Origin: Prostheceraeus crozeri
Taxonomy: Eukaryota > Platyhelminthes > Polycladida > Euryleptidae
Length of the DNA: 64,000 nt
Assembly (NCBI GenBank): GCA_907163375.1
Contig: CAJQUW010007502.1
Span: 1-64,000 of the forward strand
Direction of reading: 5' to 3'
The position numbers and the translations under genes were made by a program. The notes beneath the pieces were generated by a model, which saw only the letters and a program-made list of their open reading frames with translations, was not told the DNA's origin and searched no databases. Below, piece by piece: positions 20,236 through 32,937 of this stretch. The first letter of the stretch is position 1. The number at the start of each line of letters is the position of its first letter.

Positions 20236-20946
20236 TTAGAACGAGTTTCTGCAGGGAACGAGACCGAAAATGAGACTTTCACAGAATGATGTACACCCTA
20301 TGCCTAATACGAATCTGCTCGTCTGACGAGTTCTTGATGGTTCCTCCTCTTGTCAGGCGGGATCAAAGAAAAACACATGTTAATCCAATGGGACGCAGAT
20401 TGCAGTCTTTTGTAAGAGTGGAAAAAATTTCTATGTTTTCTCTGATTACGCGAAAAGCATTAAGTCTAGACCTATAATTTTCGACATGGAGTGTCATCAG
20501 GTCATTTCCTATCTTGTTCATGCACCCCTGTCTATAATGGTAGACACATTTAGATTTGGCAAGCCTCCTTATGTTGGCAGACACAAGCATTTTGAGCAAT
20601 GTAATCCACATCCAACTAAATTCTCGCATATATTGCGATCAGATGCATGTTGATAACATATAAACGTCATAGGATATGATCTGAAGACACTCCTCTGATC
20701 TGGTATGATCTGAAGTATGACTCTGGCTTAGTAGTTTTCACGTAATCAGAGAAAATAAAGAAATTTTCATTTTAAGCAAAAAAATGCGATCTTCGTCCCA
20801 TTGGATTAATATGTGTTTTTCTTTGATCGTGTCTGAAAAGAAGAGGAACTAACTAGAACTCGGCAAACGCGCAGATTCGTAGTAGGCAGAAAATGTACAT
20901 TATTCTGTGAAATTCTTATTTTCAGCCTCGTTCTAGCTACCGGACT
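20236..20946. mobile_element. Inverted-repeat MITE, copy 2
   Basis: Same family and same orientation as the 17,385 copy. It shares the arm phrases (GAAAATGAGACTTTCACAG, TCCAATGGGACGCAGATTGC) and also the loop (TGTTCATGCACCC, CCGATxGCATG-like region), so it is a full-length relative rather than a fragment. The right tip CCGGACTA is kept, while the left tip lacks the first dozen bases. Arms are more diverged than in copy 1, suggesting an older insertion. Confidence 0.75.
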
Positions 20947-23000
20947 ATCGTTGGCCTCAGATGTGTTCCGATGAAGAATCAAGTGTTCAGCCACATGCTC
21001 CTGCGGAGCATCATCTCAAACTCCCCACGACATACTGAACACAGCTATTAGGAAACCTCCCTTCCACCTTTGTGAGCTGAAGAAAAGACCCAAATTTTAC
21101 TTTTAATCTTGATGTACTTAACGCAGCATTTTTCATGGGGTCAAACTGCATTGCAAGGATGCTAAATGTGTCAAAAGAAAATGTGCTTCATTGTTTGAAG
21201 GAATCCTCGTCTTAGTGTTATCGTAAAACAAGATGCCGTGAAATGGATGTCTTAATGAACGTAGATAGCGGTGATATCTTGGTCGCAGTCAATGAAGGGA
21301 CTGAATGTATTTGAGACATGCATAAATCAACACCAAATAAAACGGAGCTTTTCATTTTGCCACTCGGAGATACTTTGTTATTGCATGTTCGCATTGTATG
21401 AGAGATTAGGGCCTCCAGTATATTATATAAGCGAACCGTAGGCCTATACAGCAATTTGTGCTTTGCATCTTTTTTTCTGTCAATTTGATCCGATGCCCTG
21501 TATGTTATAAACTGTCCCTGTTTACTGCAATCTGTGCTCGCAAGCTTCGAATTTCGATTTTATGATTGAGATGGGAATCCGCAAAAATTGCATTGCCGCA
21601 ATTTTGTCGTTCTAATTCGGAATGTTGAACTACCGCAATTAAAATTGTGCTTTTGACTGGCAATTTGCGGTATGCATTAATGTTATTTTGAAAAATATGA
21701 TTAATATTGAGAGGATGTTACTTTGCGTCATCAGTGATTCTTAAATAATTAAGAATTGCCCATGTGAATGTTTTTAATCGAATCGCAATCATTGATGTGA
21801 TTTATTTCAATGATTCTCCGATCGATGACTTTATCAAGCCGAGTTTCAGGATGATTTATAAGAAGGTCAGTTTGAGCAGAAACCACGTGAAACACATTAT
21901 ACTTCGTTATGAAATTACCACATTTTCAGCACTGAAAATCGTTCCCCGTGAAATTCCGCACAAGAACTTGTTGTGCAACATGCTGCAATTTGGCTAATTC
22001 AAAGAGATAGGCTATCAGCTCACAAAAATCGCTCGACAAAATCGGCTGAAGCAGAGTTATCCTTAAGAACACTGTAAAAATTGTCCCTATGAAAATCGCG
22101 AAATAAAGCTTGAATAGTATCGTTCTTAGAACATCCAAGCCTTTATTAGCGCTAGAATGTTGACAAGAAAATCAGTTGCCGCTTGTAGTGCGTGGAAGTA
22201 TACCAAAGTAATCTAAGTCTGCAATCAATCTGCAAGTGGAAATTGAACTTCCGGCTAAAATTTCAACAGAAACATATTGGATTTGGTCATTTAAATCACA
22301 TTTGAAGACTTTCCGTGGAAAAGTAGTCCGATCAGTTGTCAATTGTAAATATTATTTTGAGACCGCTTCGTATACGAGGACCATTTTAGCTTGAAAGCTT
22401 TAAAACATAGGCTCACCAGTATCTTGACAATGGACCATCTTTATTCTCAAATTGATGGCAAACCAAATAAAGATAAATCTACTCGCATAGATATGGATCT
22501 ATGAAGATGAATCTATAGATTCGTCTGAATTCCGCAGAATTCTTGAATGACCAGGAATCGCGCGATTCTTTTTGCAGAATGACTTCTCAATGAAATTTGC
22601 ATGATGAGATAAAAAATAAAGTTTCTATGCACTCTTTCAACGTTTGGGATTATCGCAATGCGCGGATGCTCGTATCTGAGATCATGTATAGTTAGATAGG
22701 GCTGCCGTGTGAAACCTCTATGGGAATTTTCACATTACATGAATGCATTATTTTGTACAATGGCATTAAACACGTTCCGTACAGGCCAGCTACCCGATGT
22801 ATGCGAATCAGACATGTTATCAAGGCAGTTAACTATAGTACGTCTCTATGATATTGTATATCCGTATTGAAATCATATTCATGCAAATACATTGACACCA
22901 ATGCACATTGATGACTGATTTATATTCAATTAACATGGAGGCAGATTTGCTAATTACAAAGATTACAGAGTGACGCTTGGCTTAGAATATAAAGATGTCC
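20947..23000. other. Intergenic, no gene seen
   Basis: AT-rich, no recognised gene or repeat. The two overlapping frames at 21,764-22,138 on opposite strands look like chance. Confidence 0.6.
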
Positions 23001-23335
23001 TCAGACTTGAACGACTTAAGCGTAAAAATTCCTCGGAAACAGTGGACGCTGCGTTTCACCCTGCAAGTGGTCGTCAGTGCGGCTCGGAAAGGCCCAAACT
23101 AGCTTAAAATATATAGAATGGCTGAGCAAGCTGAAGGATTGCACAGCGGGTTGCATTGTGCTTATTCATCCTTGCTTTGCCTTGCGACTGATGGTCATAA
23201 AGACTGAAGAATGCCAGTTCTAGATATTTTAGCTACTTTTGGCCATTCAGAGCTGCACTGACCGGCCTTTGTAGGACGAAACTCAGGGTTTATGGCTGCT
23301 AAGGAATTTTTTGTGCTTAAATTGTTGAAGTCTGA
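23001..23335. mobile_element. Hairpin MITE (~335 bp)
   Basis: Imperfect inverted repeat: CAGACTTGAACGACTTAAGC at 23,002 pairs with the complement of GCTTAAATTGTTGAAGTCTG at 23,315-23,334. Matching continues inward through GTTTC, GTCAGTGC, GGCCxAAAxTAGCT and TAAAATATxTAGAAxTGGC. The centre lies near 23,160. No target duplication is clear. It is non-coding. Confidence 0.65.
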
Positions 23336-25136
23336 TTTGCTTCTGTTTTGCAGACGCTATAAGTCTAGCAGCTTGATTTAATCCACGCATGATTGTTCCT
23401 ATTTCAAGTCTAATTGAAGAAACGGCAAATACCTATGCACGTATGCAGCTATGTTCGATAAATTATAATTGATAAAGACAAAGAGAATCAAAACTTGGAA
23501 ATAAAAATACTTATAATATAAATCATATGCTCATGTACAGGATGCACCTACAGTACTTCTATGATAGCAGATTTGCAATAGAATCTTAAGAATAGATTAT
23601 CATGACATTTCATGTCTTGTCTATGACGTTTTATGTGTTCTGTTTTATTTTGCTGTTTTACCAGGCATTTACAAATAGAGCATCGCATTTACTAATAGGG
23701 TAGTTACAATATGAGTCTAGATAGACTACAAATGTCACATGCTCTTAATTTTATTGGAAATTATCAGACTTTTAATGAAAAATGTTCTAGAAACTAAAAA
23801 TAATGCAAGCTAGATAAAATCTAATCACTAAATCTCACAATATTCAGAATCGCTCGACTTTCGATTAATCGTGCGCTGAGTCACATTATTCGGAATTGTG
23901 CCAAAATCCAATCGCCCCCGCCACTGATGCATGATAATGAGGAAATTGTATTAATAATGCAAGGAATAAAAATGCTAGAACCTCTGTTGTTAGAACCTTA
24001 GAGCAATTAACACTCCATAAAACAAAGTGGAGGCCTGTTCATGCTTCAGTTTCTCTATCAGTTATTTCTCCTAACGTTATTTTATGTCAGTGTTTTTCAG
24101 CTTTTATTCAAACGTCTTTCTCATTATGGCTGAATATGAATCCAATTATGCATCATCAGATGTTTGTTTAATACAACTTTCTTAAATTGGGTGATTATGT
24201 TCGATTGTGTTCCATGATCAATGCGCCCAGCTAACAACGAAGTTTTGAGAAATACTGGTAGGTAGTGAACTCAGACCCTCTCGTGTCTAGGAGTGTGGAG
24301 AAATCCTAAAGTTAAATCGATGAATTCTTTATTTGCAGACATTCGGTTCATGTACAAAGCTGTTGAGCTGTCTAATGGTCTGCGCTCTCATTCAGACTAT
24401 AAGAGATTGTCAGTTGGCTAAAGATTCAGCACATGTCCTCATGCGGATGGATTGATGATCGCTTTTTTCCTTACTTGTATTCAATGATGTTTAGGTATCT
24501 GACATGAACCATATGCGACGAGCTTCTTCGCATGAGAACAGCTTCAAATTTCCCCATGTCAAGTAGACTATTTCGTGACGTATACTTTTAGATAATGTTT
24601 TTTAAAATTTATCTGTTATCGACTATTTTTTTTCGCTGTCATGTTTGGCATGAAGACCGGGACATACAGTTGAGATACTATCAACTCGGCGACATATCAG
24701 GGATTATCGATGAGACTTCGCGGAAAATGAGCGGAGATCAATATAAATATCACTAGGTATATTGCGTCAATGAGAGAAAAAGCTCGATAAATCGCAAAGT
24801 GTATTATTCTTAACTTTCCGCCTTATTTAAGTTACGGAAGATCGTATACTATATAATAGAACTGCGTCAAACAAGACACTAAATGGCTTATGTGTGCTTG
24901 GCGTTTAATATATAAATGCTGTGATTAAATAGTGCAGCAGAATGCCACTGCAATCAATAACAATGCAGTGAATGAAAGAAATCAAAAGTAAATTTCCAAG
25001 ACTCGTGCGCGTGCATGTATGCCCGACTTTCTCAGAATTAAGTTGATGTAATGTCTGGTAATATTTTCATGCATCTTCTAATACATACATAAATGCAAAA
25101 TTCTGCTTGGGGGTCGACAAAAAATTGCGCATTCTC
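23336..25136. other. Intergenic, no gene seen
   Basis: AT-rich, no recognised feature. Confidence 0.6.
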
Positions 25137-25410
25137 AAGGTACATTCACACCGGACGCGGCGCGTCCAACCAAAATGCCTGATCTCACCGAGCCGCGTGG
25201 CGAGGGACGGGAGAGGGGGTCAACTACAAATGCCATATCATTATGGCGTGGGATGGATTTTCCTATCTCGTCAGCAAACTGCGCGTCATTACAGAACTTT
25301 TTTCTGAAATTTCTTGGACGCGTGGTCCCGCGCGTCTTGTGTGATCAACCCATAGATTTGTTTCTGGACGCCTGAGACTCACCGAGCCGCGTCCGATGAG
25401 AATGGACCTT
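25137..25410 (+). mobile_element. GC-rich MITE with AAGGTxCATTC termini, copy 1 (274 bp)
   Basis: The left tip AAGGTACATTCACACCGGAC and the right tip (complement AAGGTCCATTCTCATCGGAC) form a terminal inverted repeat continuing into GCGGC. The interior is rich in CGCG words (GGACGCGTGGTCCCGCGCGT) in an AT-rich setting. It is clearly related to the inverted copy at 51,653. No target duplication was identified, so the superfamily is open. The two ORFs over it are chance. Confidence 0.7.
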
Positions 25411-25715
25411 TTAACGATTGGTTTGTTAAGACTTCATTGATCGTTTTCGTCAAATATTCTAAAAACTATCAAGACAAAAAAGTCGTAGAATTTCAATGCA
25501 GCAACAGTCGAGTTATAACACAAAGAAGTGGGCATCAAATAAAACCTCAACGAAACCAAATAGCTTTTTTTTATCAAACCTTGCAAAGACCCAGAGCCGC
25601 CACATCTTCCTAGCATCAGAGGAACAGCAGAAATCACAATCCCCGGTGTCACCTTCACGCAAAAACTGCATATGGACGCCCACGTCAGCAGGATATTGAA
25701 AAAAATGCAACAAGA

Positions 25716-25880
25716 GCATATAAGCAATGAAGATAATGAAAAGTCGAGGAGCTAGGCAACATACACTCCATCAGATGTACTCAACAATGATTACCAACAA
25801 GATTTTCTATGCTGCTCCCAGCTGGTGGGAATTCACGAACGCAAATGAAAGGAGGAGGATGGATACGGTGCGGTTACAGT
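25716..25880 (+). pseudogene. LINE reverse-transcriptase fragment (jockey-like)
   Basis: Plus-strand reading gives KSRGARQHTLHQMYSTMI then TNKIFYAAPSWWEFTNANER then RRMDTV. The words YAAPSWW and FT(N/S)A(N/S)(E/D)R match the well-known segment after the RT core of jockey-like non-LTR elements. It is short and surrounded by stops: a dead fragment. Confidence 0.6.
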
Positions 25881-25989
25881 AAAACGGCAAACGCAAGCTT
25901 AGTAGTTGAGAAAAGTAATATAAGATTTTTCAAGAAAATAATGCAACACTAGGGGGTACGTGCTTCATCGACTTCTACCACGGGAAACA

Positions 25990-26290
25990 ACATATCACAG
26001 GAACCTTAGACGTAGGCCAAATAGACTGCGCAGAACGACCATCAATGCGATCAAGGGAAAGAGCTCTATCCATAGAATCATAGAATCATAGAATCTATGA
26101 ATCGATCTAGCAACGTCAATGTGTCTGTGAAGATATTCTATTCCTGTTGGTTTCGAGCAGCCGTTTAGGATATGAGAGATTGTTTCATCTCCTGTTTTTT
26201 CCATAATCTGAATTTAGGATCAGCACTTGTTTTTGTGATGTACGTTTGGTGTGCTTTTGTGTTCAAGGCCTGATCTTATACGGCTGTTAG
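25990..26290 (-). pseudogene. LINE C-terminal fragment, second partial copy
   Basis: Minus-strand reading contains ETISHILNGCSKPTGIEYLHR then HIDVARSIHRFYD, the zinc-knuckle region (HIxxGCSxLAxxEYxxRHxxVA) that follows the RT domain in restriction-like-endonuclease LINEs. At the DNA level, 26,215-26,290 also resembles 26,870-26,945 in the neighbouring fragment. It is therefore a second, partial copy of the same family in the same orientation. Confidence 0.65.
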
Positions 26291-26389
26291 CAGTGCCTCT
26301 GTTCTTCATACTATTATTTTTCTATTACTACAGGACTGTAGATATCCCACTTTTTCGACCGGTGTACAATATCACTAAGACCTCGAAGG

Positions 26390-27561
26390 ACTTAGGGAGG
26401 TCAAGTGTTCCCTTGAGAATGTGGTACTTCCCAGGAGTGTTGCTTTAAGTAAGTCAGGTTCATGATGTCTACCTGGTATCTGTGACAGTTGCGTGGGAAG
26501 CTTGGTTGTGTGGGCTCCAAGAGTTCCTACTACGATTGGCACGCCGCGTGCCTTAACATTCCATAGCCCCTTTATTTCCAGTCGCAGATCTTGATACTTC
26601 TCTATCCTCTCTCTTCCTTTTTTGCCGATATTGTGGTCGTCTGGTACTGCGATATCGATGATTAGTTCATCCTTATTCTTCTCATTAATGAAGAGTATAT
26701 CTGGCCCTCTTGCTGTGATTCTTCTATCGGTTTGCTAACTTTCATGCCGTAGTGTTCACAGATACTTCTATGTATCAATCTCACTACTTCATTGTGGCGC
26801 TTAAGATATTCACCGGCAGCTAGTCTCGTCTGTGACTTTGCACATTCTACATTTCGGATCGGCAGATGTCTTCAAGATGTAGGTTGCATGAGCCTTGTTA
26901 TTAAGGGCTTGATCTTGGACTGTAGTTATTGATGCCTCATTCTCGATTTTTAAGTTGACTTCCTTGGTCACTCATGGCATGCTGCTTCAGATGTTATGCT
27001 CTTCATTTGTCTATTATACTGACCATGATGTACCTTTTCATCCCACTTGTTGAGTCTTTCCTCGATTGCCTTATTTTTCCAGTTATCCAGGGTCTCTGCC
27101 TTAGGCTTGTACAGACCATCATTCTTCACCACCATCAGCAGTGGATCGTCGATGCTTTCGTTAACATAGTCAGTAAGGTGTCTGTTTTCTCCCTCGACTG
27201 TTTTCGCGATATCTTTCAAACCTCTACCTCCTAGTTCCCGCGGCAGATAGAGGCGATTAACTTCTGCTCTTGGATGCAGTCCACCGTGCATGTTCATTGT
27301 CTTACGTGTTTTCTTGTTTAGCTAGTTTGACTCTTGCTTCGACCATTTTATTATTCCTCCGGTGTAACTGATGACTGGGATTTCATGCATGTTGATGGCT
27401 TTGATCTTATTCATTCCTTTCAATTTGGATTTCAGTATCTTTTTTAGCCTCTTCTGGTGTTCAATTTCTGCGTTTCTTTTTGCTTGGTCATTCATAGTGT
27501 CTTGTTGCTGAGGCATGCGCAAGTACGTGTAACCTTCATCGCTCACATCTGATATGCTCAA
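26390..27561 (-). pseudogene. LINE ORF fragment: RT C-terminus plus restriction-like endonuclease
   Basis: Minus-strand frames read in order through conserved LINE blocks: LKSKLKGMNKIKAIN, MNMHGGLHPRAEVNRLYLPR then ELGGRGLKDIAKTVEGENR (post-RT), a decayed zinc-knuckle segment near 26,830, then GPDILFINEKNKDELIIDIA then VPDDHNI, IEKYQDLRLEIKGLWNVKA and VPIVVGTLGA. The PD ... E-x-x-IDIA pattern is the PD-(D/E)xK restriction-like endonuclease core. This places it among RLE-type non-LTR elements (R2, NeSL or Hero-like), not APE types. The RT domain itself is missing, and stops and frame changes split the rest; it is a 5'-truncated dead copy. Confidence 0.75.
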
Positions 27562-28759
27562 TTCGTCACATTATTATTATTAGTTTGCTGAATCATACTT
27601 TAATAGCTTCTGATGCCACTTCCATTTATTGTGTGCCTATATGCAACATTTCCATAGATCTGAAAGTTATGTTATTTTATTCGAAATAGAATGATTTATA
27701 ATTATCATTGAGTGGATGTTCACTTTGCCTTATGGCCGTATCTATGGTGGTGGTAAATATTCCATGTCAGTGAGCATGTATTAGGGTTTACTGCATCAAT
27801 TGACTTTTTTTCGAGGTCTGAATATGGAATTCAAGCACTAGTTGGCATGAATGACGTGTATTTTATCATCAGAACGCCGCCTAAAAGTGGCAAGGCAAAG
27901 GCCATGCTTCTTCTCAGCGGTTAGGGCAGGGTAAAAATGCACCGTAAAAATAAGAAGAATCCAAGATATCATCAAAGAATTCGATGAAGTGTGTGAGACG
28001 ATGAGACAAAAGGACGGTTTCTGTAGACCCTGCTCAAAGTGGCTGCAATGATAATATCGAGGAAATTAGAGAAAAAAGCGAGGATGAAAATCGATCATCT
28101 TGTGACTGATGTAACAAACCAATCATTTGATGGTTTGCATTTGATGGGTGCGCATTTTTTTCGCACCTACAATGCGTATATCGTTGCCAGAATGTTCTAA
28201 TTTGGAAAAATTGCATTAGTTGCAAAATTGGCGTCAACAATGCCTCATTCAGATGTTGATGACGCGCATATAATGTTGCCAAACTCAAAAAGACTGACAC
28301 ATAGAATCGCTTTCAACTTAATGGGACTGCATCATCCACCATGATTAATAAAAAAATTGGACCTCCTCAAAAACATTAAATAATGACCGAATACGATAAA
28401 ATGCACATAATTTTAGTTTGTCCTATGCATAGGATAAAATACTTTTTCAATTGCGTATATGCAAATAATGTATGAATCTGACTAAAAGGTCCTGGAAAAT
28501 CATTATGAAGTACCATGAACTACCTTGAAACACGGCTACTCTGCATTACGCAGGAGAATTCGATATTTCTCCCAGAAGGGATGGCCTGAATTTTCAAGTC
28601 CGAATTGATTTATTGGAATCCGACCAAAATGTGCTTGAGCACCGACCTCGCAGGCCTGCATCAAACCCAGCGGGTTACTGATGTCCCACACTCATATTGC
28701 TATAGATATCTTTAAATCTATCTTGAAGTCAGAATGGGAGCTTCGACAGGCCAAAACAT
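27562..28759. other. Intergenic, no gene seen
   Basis: No recognised gene or element. Confidence 0.6.
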
Positions 28760-29080
28760 AAGAGAGACAAAATGGGAAAATTTGAATATTGAGATGGAGG
28801 ACTTTGGACGCAAAGAATAATGGTAAAATAACAAAATGACAAAATGAAATTATTGAGAAGAAAGATTTTTGTTTTTAATGGGCCAGCAAAAAAATAATTA
28901 TCATAGTAGCAAAATGAAAAAATTGATATGCTGAGTTGTTTTCAATGTATGAAAATGACAGACAAAATTAGATAATTGAGCTGGAAGGATTTAGTTTTGT
29001 ATGTGCCAGCGCAAAAATGGAAGCTAATAAAAGAACAAAATGAGAAAATTAAAACATTGAGGTAGAAGACCTTCTTTCCA
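28760..29080. repeat. Degenerate tandem repeat (~80-130 bp units)
   Basis: Three to four imperfect units share ACAAAATGxGAAAAT, ATTGAGxxGGA, a TTTGT/TTTTTGT block and GxxCCAGCxxAAAAAT. Units vary in length, so this is an old tandem array. Confidence 0.45.
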
Positions 29081-31279
29081 TTTTTGAACAAATTTTTCCA
29101 TTTAGAGGTTTCATTTAAAGTTTATTACATTTTTAGTGTATTTTGTTCAATACGCATGAAAAGTCCATCATCAAAGCAACCGAGAAATAATTTCCCACAA
29201 GGGCTTCGGAAAATTTGCAATCTACTTAATTATAAAAATATTTGATAACCGCATTAATTACCAATGTATTTGTAATGCTGACAGCTGCAATATGTCTGAT
29301 AGCTCTGATGGGTGGATATTTCCAAGAACGGCGAATATCCGTTTATGCTATTAGAACCGTAGCATTTATCAAGAACAGTGACATGTCTCTGAATGGAACT
29401 GCTAAATGAGCAATTCAAGTTCCTTCTAATGTAGCTGATTGAGCGTTTTTTGTAATATTGTGCAATTTGATCTTAACCGCACAAAGTACAGTCAACTTGT
29501 CCATGGTGCAATTATCTAAGATCGTGTTAAGTAAACATATAAGGAAACATACATCTTCAATGTAGATCAAAATGATATAGGATTTACAGATTTTGACGTA
29601 CTGACAAAGCGACTGCGATTTCGTGTCTCCTCCTCTTCTCTAATTGCTCATAATTTTGAATACTGCCCTAAATCAAATGGGCAATTGTAGAACAATTCAA
29701 ATCGATTTTTGCTACTTAAATTCATTTTCCATTCCAAAGCCTATCTATATTCTAATTCTATGCATTACTTCAGTTTGTTTTTCCTGATTACAATTCAGAT
29801 TTTCTACTCGATCCACATCTACGCATATGCAGTTAAGGAACAAAGTTTTATAATACTAGCTATTATGATATTCTATTTGGCATTAATTTCGTCGGCAATT
29901 CTTTGTTCATGTTCGAGGAACATGACCCTGGATTTATTATTATGTTGTTTTATATCTGTCATATATCGATGGAAATAATGCATGAATACATTTTAATAGA
30001 AAAAATACGATTGAAAAGCTGTGAAGTCCACTGATATAAAAATCTCATGCATTACACTCATCAAATGGTGGCAACCCTGAAGTGAGCATCTATTGTTCGA
30101 AATGATATCAAATATTCTTGTAGCTGGGTTGTTCATGATTTAGACTCTATTTCCGTAAAATAATGAGTTGCGTTATAAAAGTATATTGCAAAATGCGATC
30201 TTTCGGTAGCTATCAACGCTAAAATGAGGTAGTCACTTATTTATTTAAACGTGAAAAAACAAGCGGAACCGATAAAATAAGAAATTTTGCGGTTTTCGCT
30301 GACAGTGACTAAATGTAACTTTCTGCTCGATTCGACTGTGTATGCGCCTTAATTCCCTAGTGATGTCATTTCCAGTGGAAAAAGAAACAAAATGCAACTT
30401 TTTCATGTGATCTACAATACGACTACATGGACAGCTTCATCCTCTTGTGACATTAGAAGGGTTGTTTGATGACACCGGTGTTGCAAGTTTAATGAGTTTG
30501 TTGCTGAGTTAACTCTTGATGAAGTTTTGTTCAAAATTTATTTCTTGATGTCAAGAATACGATTGCTGTAAGACTTAACAAGATTTAACTAGATTAAGCA
30601 AGCACATCAGTGAATATTGTGGGACGCGGAAGGCTTTGATTTGGTCGGTGAAGATTTTGCAGTTAGAATTTAAAATTATTTCATTGTACTTGATGCATTA
30701 AATTACATCAAATGGGATCAAAAGTCAGTGACCGCTTTTTGTGATTTCGTTCACGATTAAGTCTTGCACTAATCAACTTGCAAGTGAGAACCCATAGTAA
30801 TGTCCTTTTGCCTATGGTCTGTTGGCTGTCCTCTTGCATGCTTTTTGCACATGTTTAAAAGTTATTTTCCGAATGAATTTAGTTTCAATCAACTTTCTGT
30901 CATTTAAATCGATTGAGATAGCATGACGAATGGGTCATCCTCGGCTAATTTTGAGTGGTTTTCGGCTACTGCTTAAAGTATCACAAATTTGATTAATGCT
31001 AACTTTTATTGAATAATTTGATTATGGATTGTATACTTCGCATATTTTTTGGAGTTTTGTGAGTTTGTGCTGTCTTTGCATCGCATTTTGGTTCCATGAC
31101 TCATAGGTGATTCCTTATCGCACCGATTTCCGGAGAAAATTGTGAATAAAACTGAAAATATATAATATAAATATAAATAATAATACAAATGAAAAATAAA
31201 TTAGCTAATCGCAATGTCTAATCAGCAGGAGCCAAACAACCGTCATCTAGCAGGCGACATGGTGCCAATAGAGACTTTC
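29081..31279. other. Intergenic, no gene seen
   Basis: A hydrophobic 89-codon ORF at 29,709-29,978 (+) is the only notable frame. Its composition is what an AT-rich chance ORF gives. No repeats were recognised. Confidence 0.55.
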
Positions 31280-31967
31280 GTGGCCTCAATTCAGTCGGAA
31301 GACGAGGTCGATACGGCATTGAGTAAGGCGCATCTAGAGGTCAGCACGAGCAAGACGAAAGTGATAGTGACGACAGCGACAATGAACAGTTGAGGATGCC
31401 GTGTTGTATGCGCAAAGATACGAGTACAAATACACGGGAGTCATTATGGAGCACATCCGAGTGGCGGACCAGGATATCTGACAAGAACACCAAGAGCTGA
31501 GTTTAAGTCTCTCAACACTTTGTAGAATGACCGATCGCTGCACAAGAATATTAGGATAAAGCTCTGTCTTCGGTGTGACCCGTCGGATTGCGTGGTTGAA
31601 AGGCCTAGACATTGAGGGCCACCAGCATCACCAAATTCCAGTCGTTTGAAGTGACCTGTCGCAGGCCAACACTTAGAATTTCCATTGTGTCGTCCATCGT
31701 TCCATCAAGTATATACCCCGGGAATTGGGGACTCAGCGGGAGTTGATAATGACCTTTCGAAAGCGGAAGCTGAAGTTCTTTGGCCACATGAGCAGGGGAG
31801 AGAACATCAGTACTTACATCCTCGAAGGACGAATAAACAGCTGGAGAGCAAGATGGAGATCACGACGCAAGTGGACCGTTGACATCAAGGTGCACATCGG
31901 CAACGATTGTCAGAATCTGCGACCATGGGAAGAAGCAGTTGAAGATCAATGGTGCACTTTTCCATGA
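31280..31967 (+). pseudogene. LINE reverse-transcriptase 3' fragment
   Basis: Near the 3' end the plus strand reads KLKFFGHMSRGENISTYILE then GRINSWRARWRSRRKWTVDI then WEEAVEDQW. These match the conserved tail of RTE/jockey-type endonuclease-reverse-transcriptases (LxFFGHxxRxExISTxIxEGRIxGxRxRGR). Upstream, VSTSKTKVIV near 31,340 corresponds to the xKTKVM region of the RT. The middle is scrambled by stops and frame changes. Old dead copy. Confidence 0.7.
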
Positions 31968-32860
31968 TCCCCGACACTCAGCAACTGTGCATCCGAAGTT
32001 TTGAGTGAGAAAACAAGGTTTTCAATCGTTCACTAGTAAATGAGTGAACTGCGCGAATGGGATATTCCAACTTCTACCACTAAAGTGAGCTGAACCAGAA
32101 AATTGCCGTTCATGAGCAGAAGAGCGACCTGAACTGACGAATTCCCAATTCTTCCAATTCCATTCGATATGATGAAGATAAGATCGGTCTCGAATTAATG
32201 ATCTCACTGTTTCTTCCTCATATGCATTGTGGGTTAAATCGACCACGTCCACAATTAAGCGCAATGTTGACTGTGACCGAAATCTAGGCGATTGATTTCA
32301 GGCATCGAAAAACGTATTCTAAACAAGTAACAACAGGCTGCGTCCTGTTCCATGGCGTGTTCATATTTTCCATTGTTCATAAGAACACAGTCATCTTCTA
32401 AATTTTCGTGAATACCAAATTTGCAAAGAACGCGTCCAGGAACGCAGCTTTGCGGCAGAGCAGCTTCGTGACTTTGTTCCAAAAAAGAATTCCGTTACAT
32501 ACAATTTAATTTTACGAAATTTCGGAGCTTAGTACCTAATTTCAAAATTTTAGCTTCTAATGCCTGAATGCATTGATGGTATTTTACATCTGTAGGTGTT
32601 GTAGATTTGTCGATTCCTTTGCCGAACTTCGGTGAGAGTATACCATTCGTATGTTACGCAAAATTTTCATGTCACCATAATAATAAACAAATGATAATCG
32701 AGTAAAATTTTTAAAGGCAAATGTTCCATGTTCATACTCGGAAGCACATGCGGCGATAAGCCGGTCTTTCATGTGGCCGAGTTCCATTTATCCTACTCTC
32801 ATTCGATTGTGCTGAGTGCTTAGAAAGAATGCAGAGTGTGCCTATTTTGAAAGTCTTTGG
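31968..32860. other. Intergenic, no gene seen
   Basis: No recognised gene; small ORFs on the minus strand look like chance. Confidence 0.55.
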
Positions 32861-32937
32861 TTTGACCCGATTTAGATTTGAACCCAGGTCTCTCGGACGC
32901 AGAGTAAACACTTTAGCACAAGGCCACAGCGCCGGAA
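32861..32937 (-). repeat. tRNA-derived SINE-like piece
   Basis: On the minus strand, GGCGCTGTGGCCTTGTGCTA resembles a pol III A box and GGTTCAAATC, about 35 bases on, is a good B box. The stretch between reads like a tRNA anticodon arm and variable arm. The 3' acceptor half is not tRNA-like, so this is a SINE head or tRNA pseudogene, not a working tRNA. Confidence 0.5.

Noticed and set aside
17467-20629. 60-90 codon ORFs with shared peptides in the MITE copies
   Set aside because: The shared peptides come from the repeated inverted arms, read on alternating strands.
29709-29978. 89-codon hydrophobic ORF that could be a membrane protein
   Set aside because: Phe/Ile/Leu-rich composition is expected for a chance frame in AT-rich DNA; no family pattern or context.
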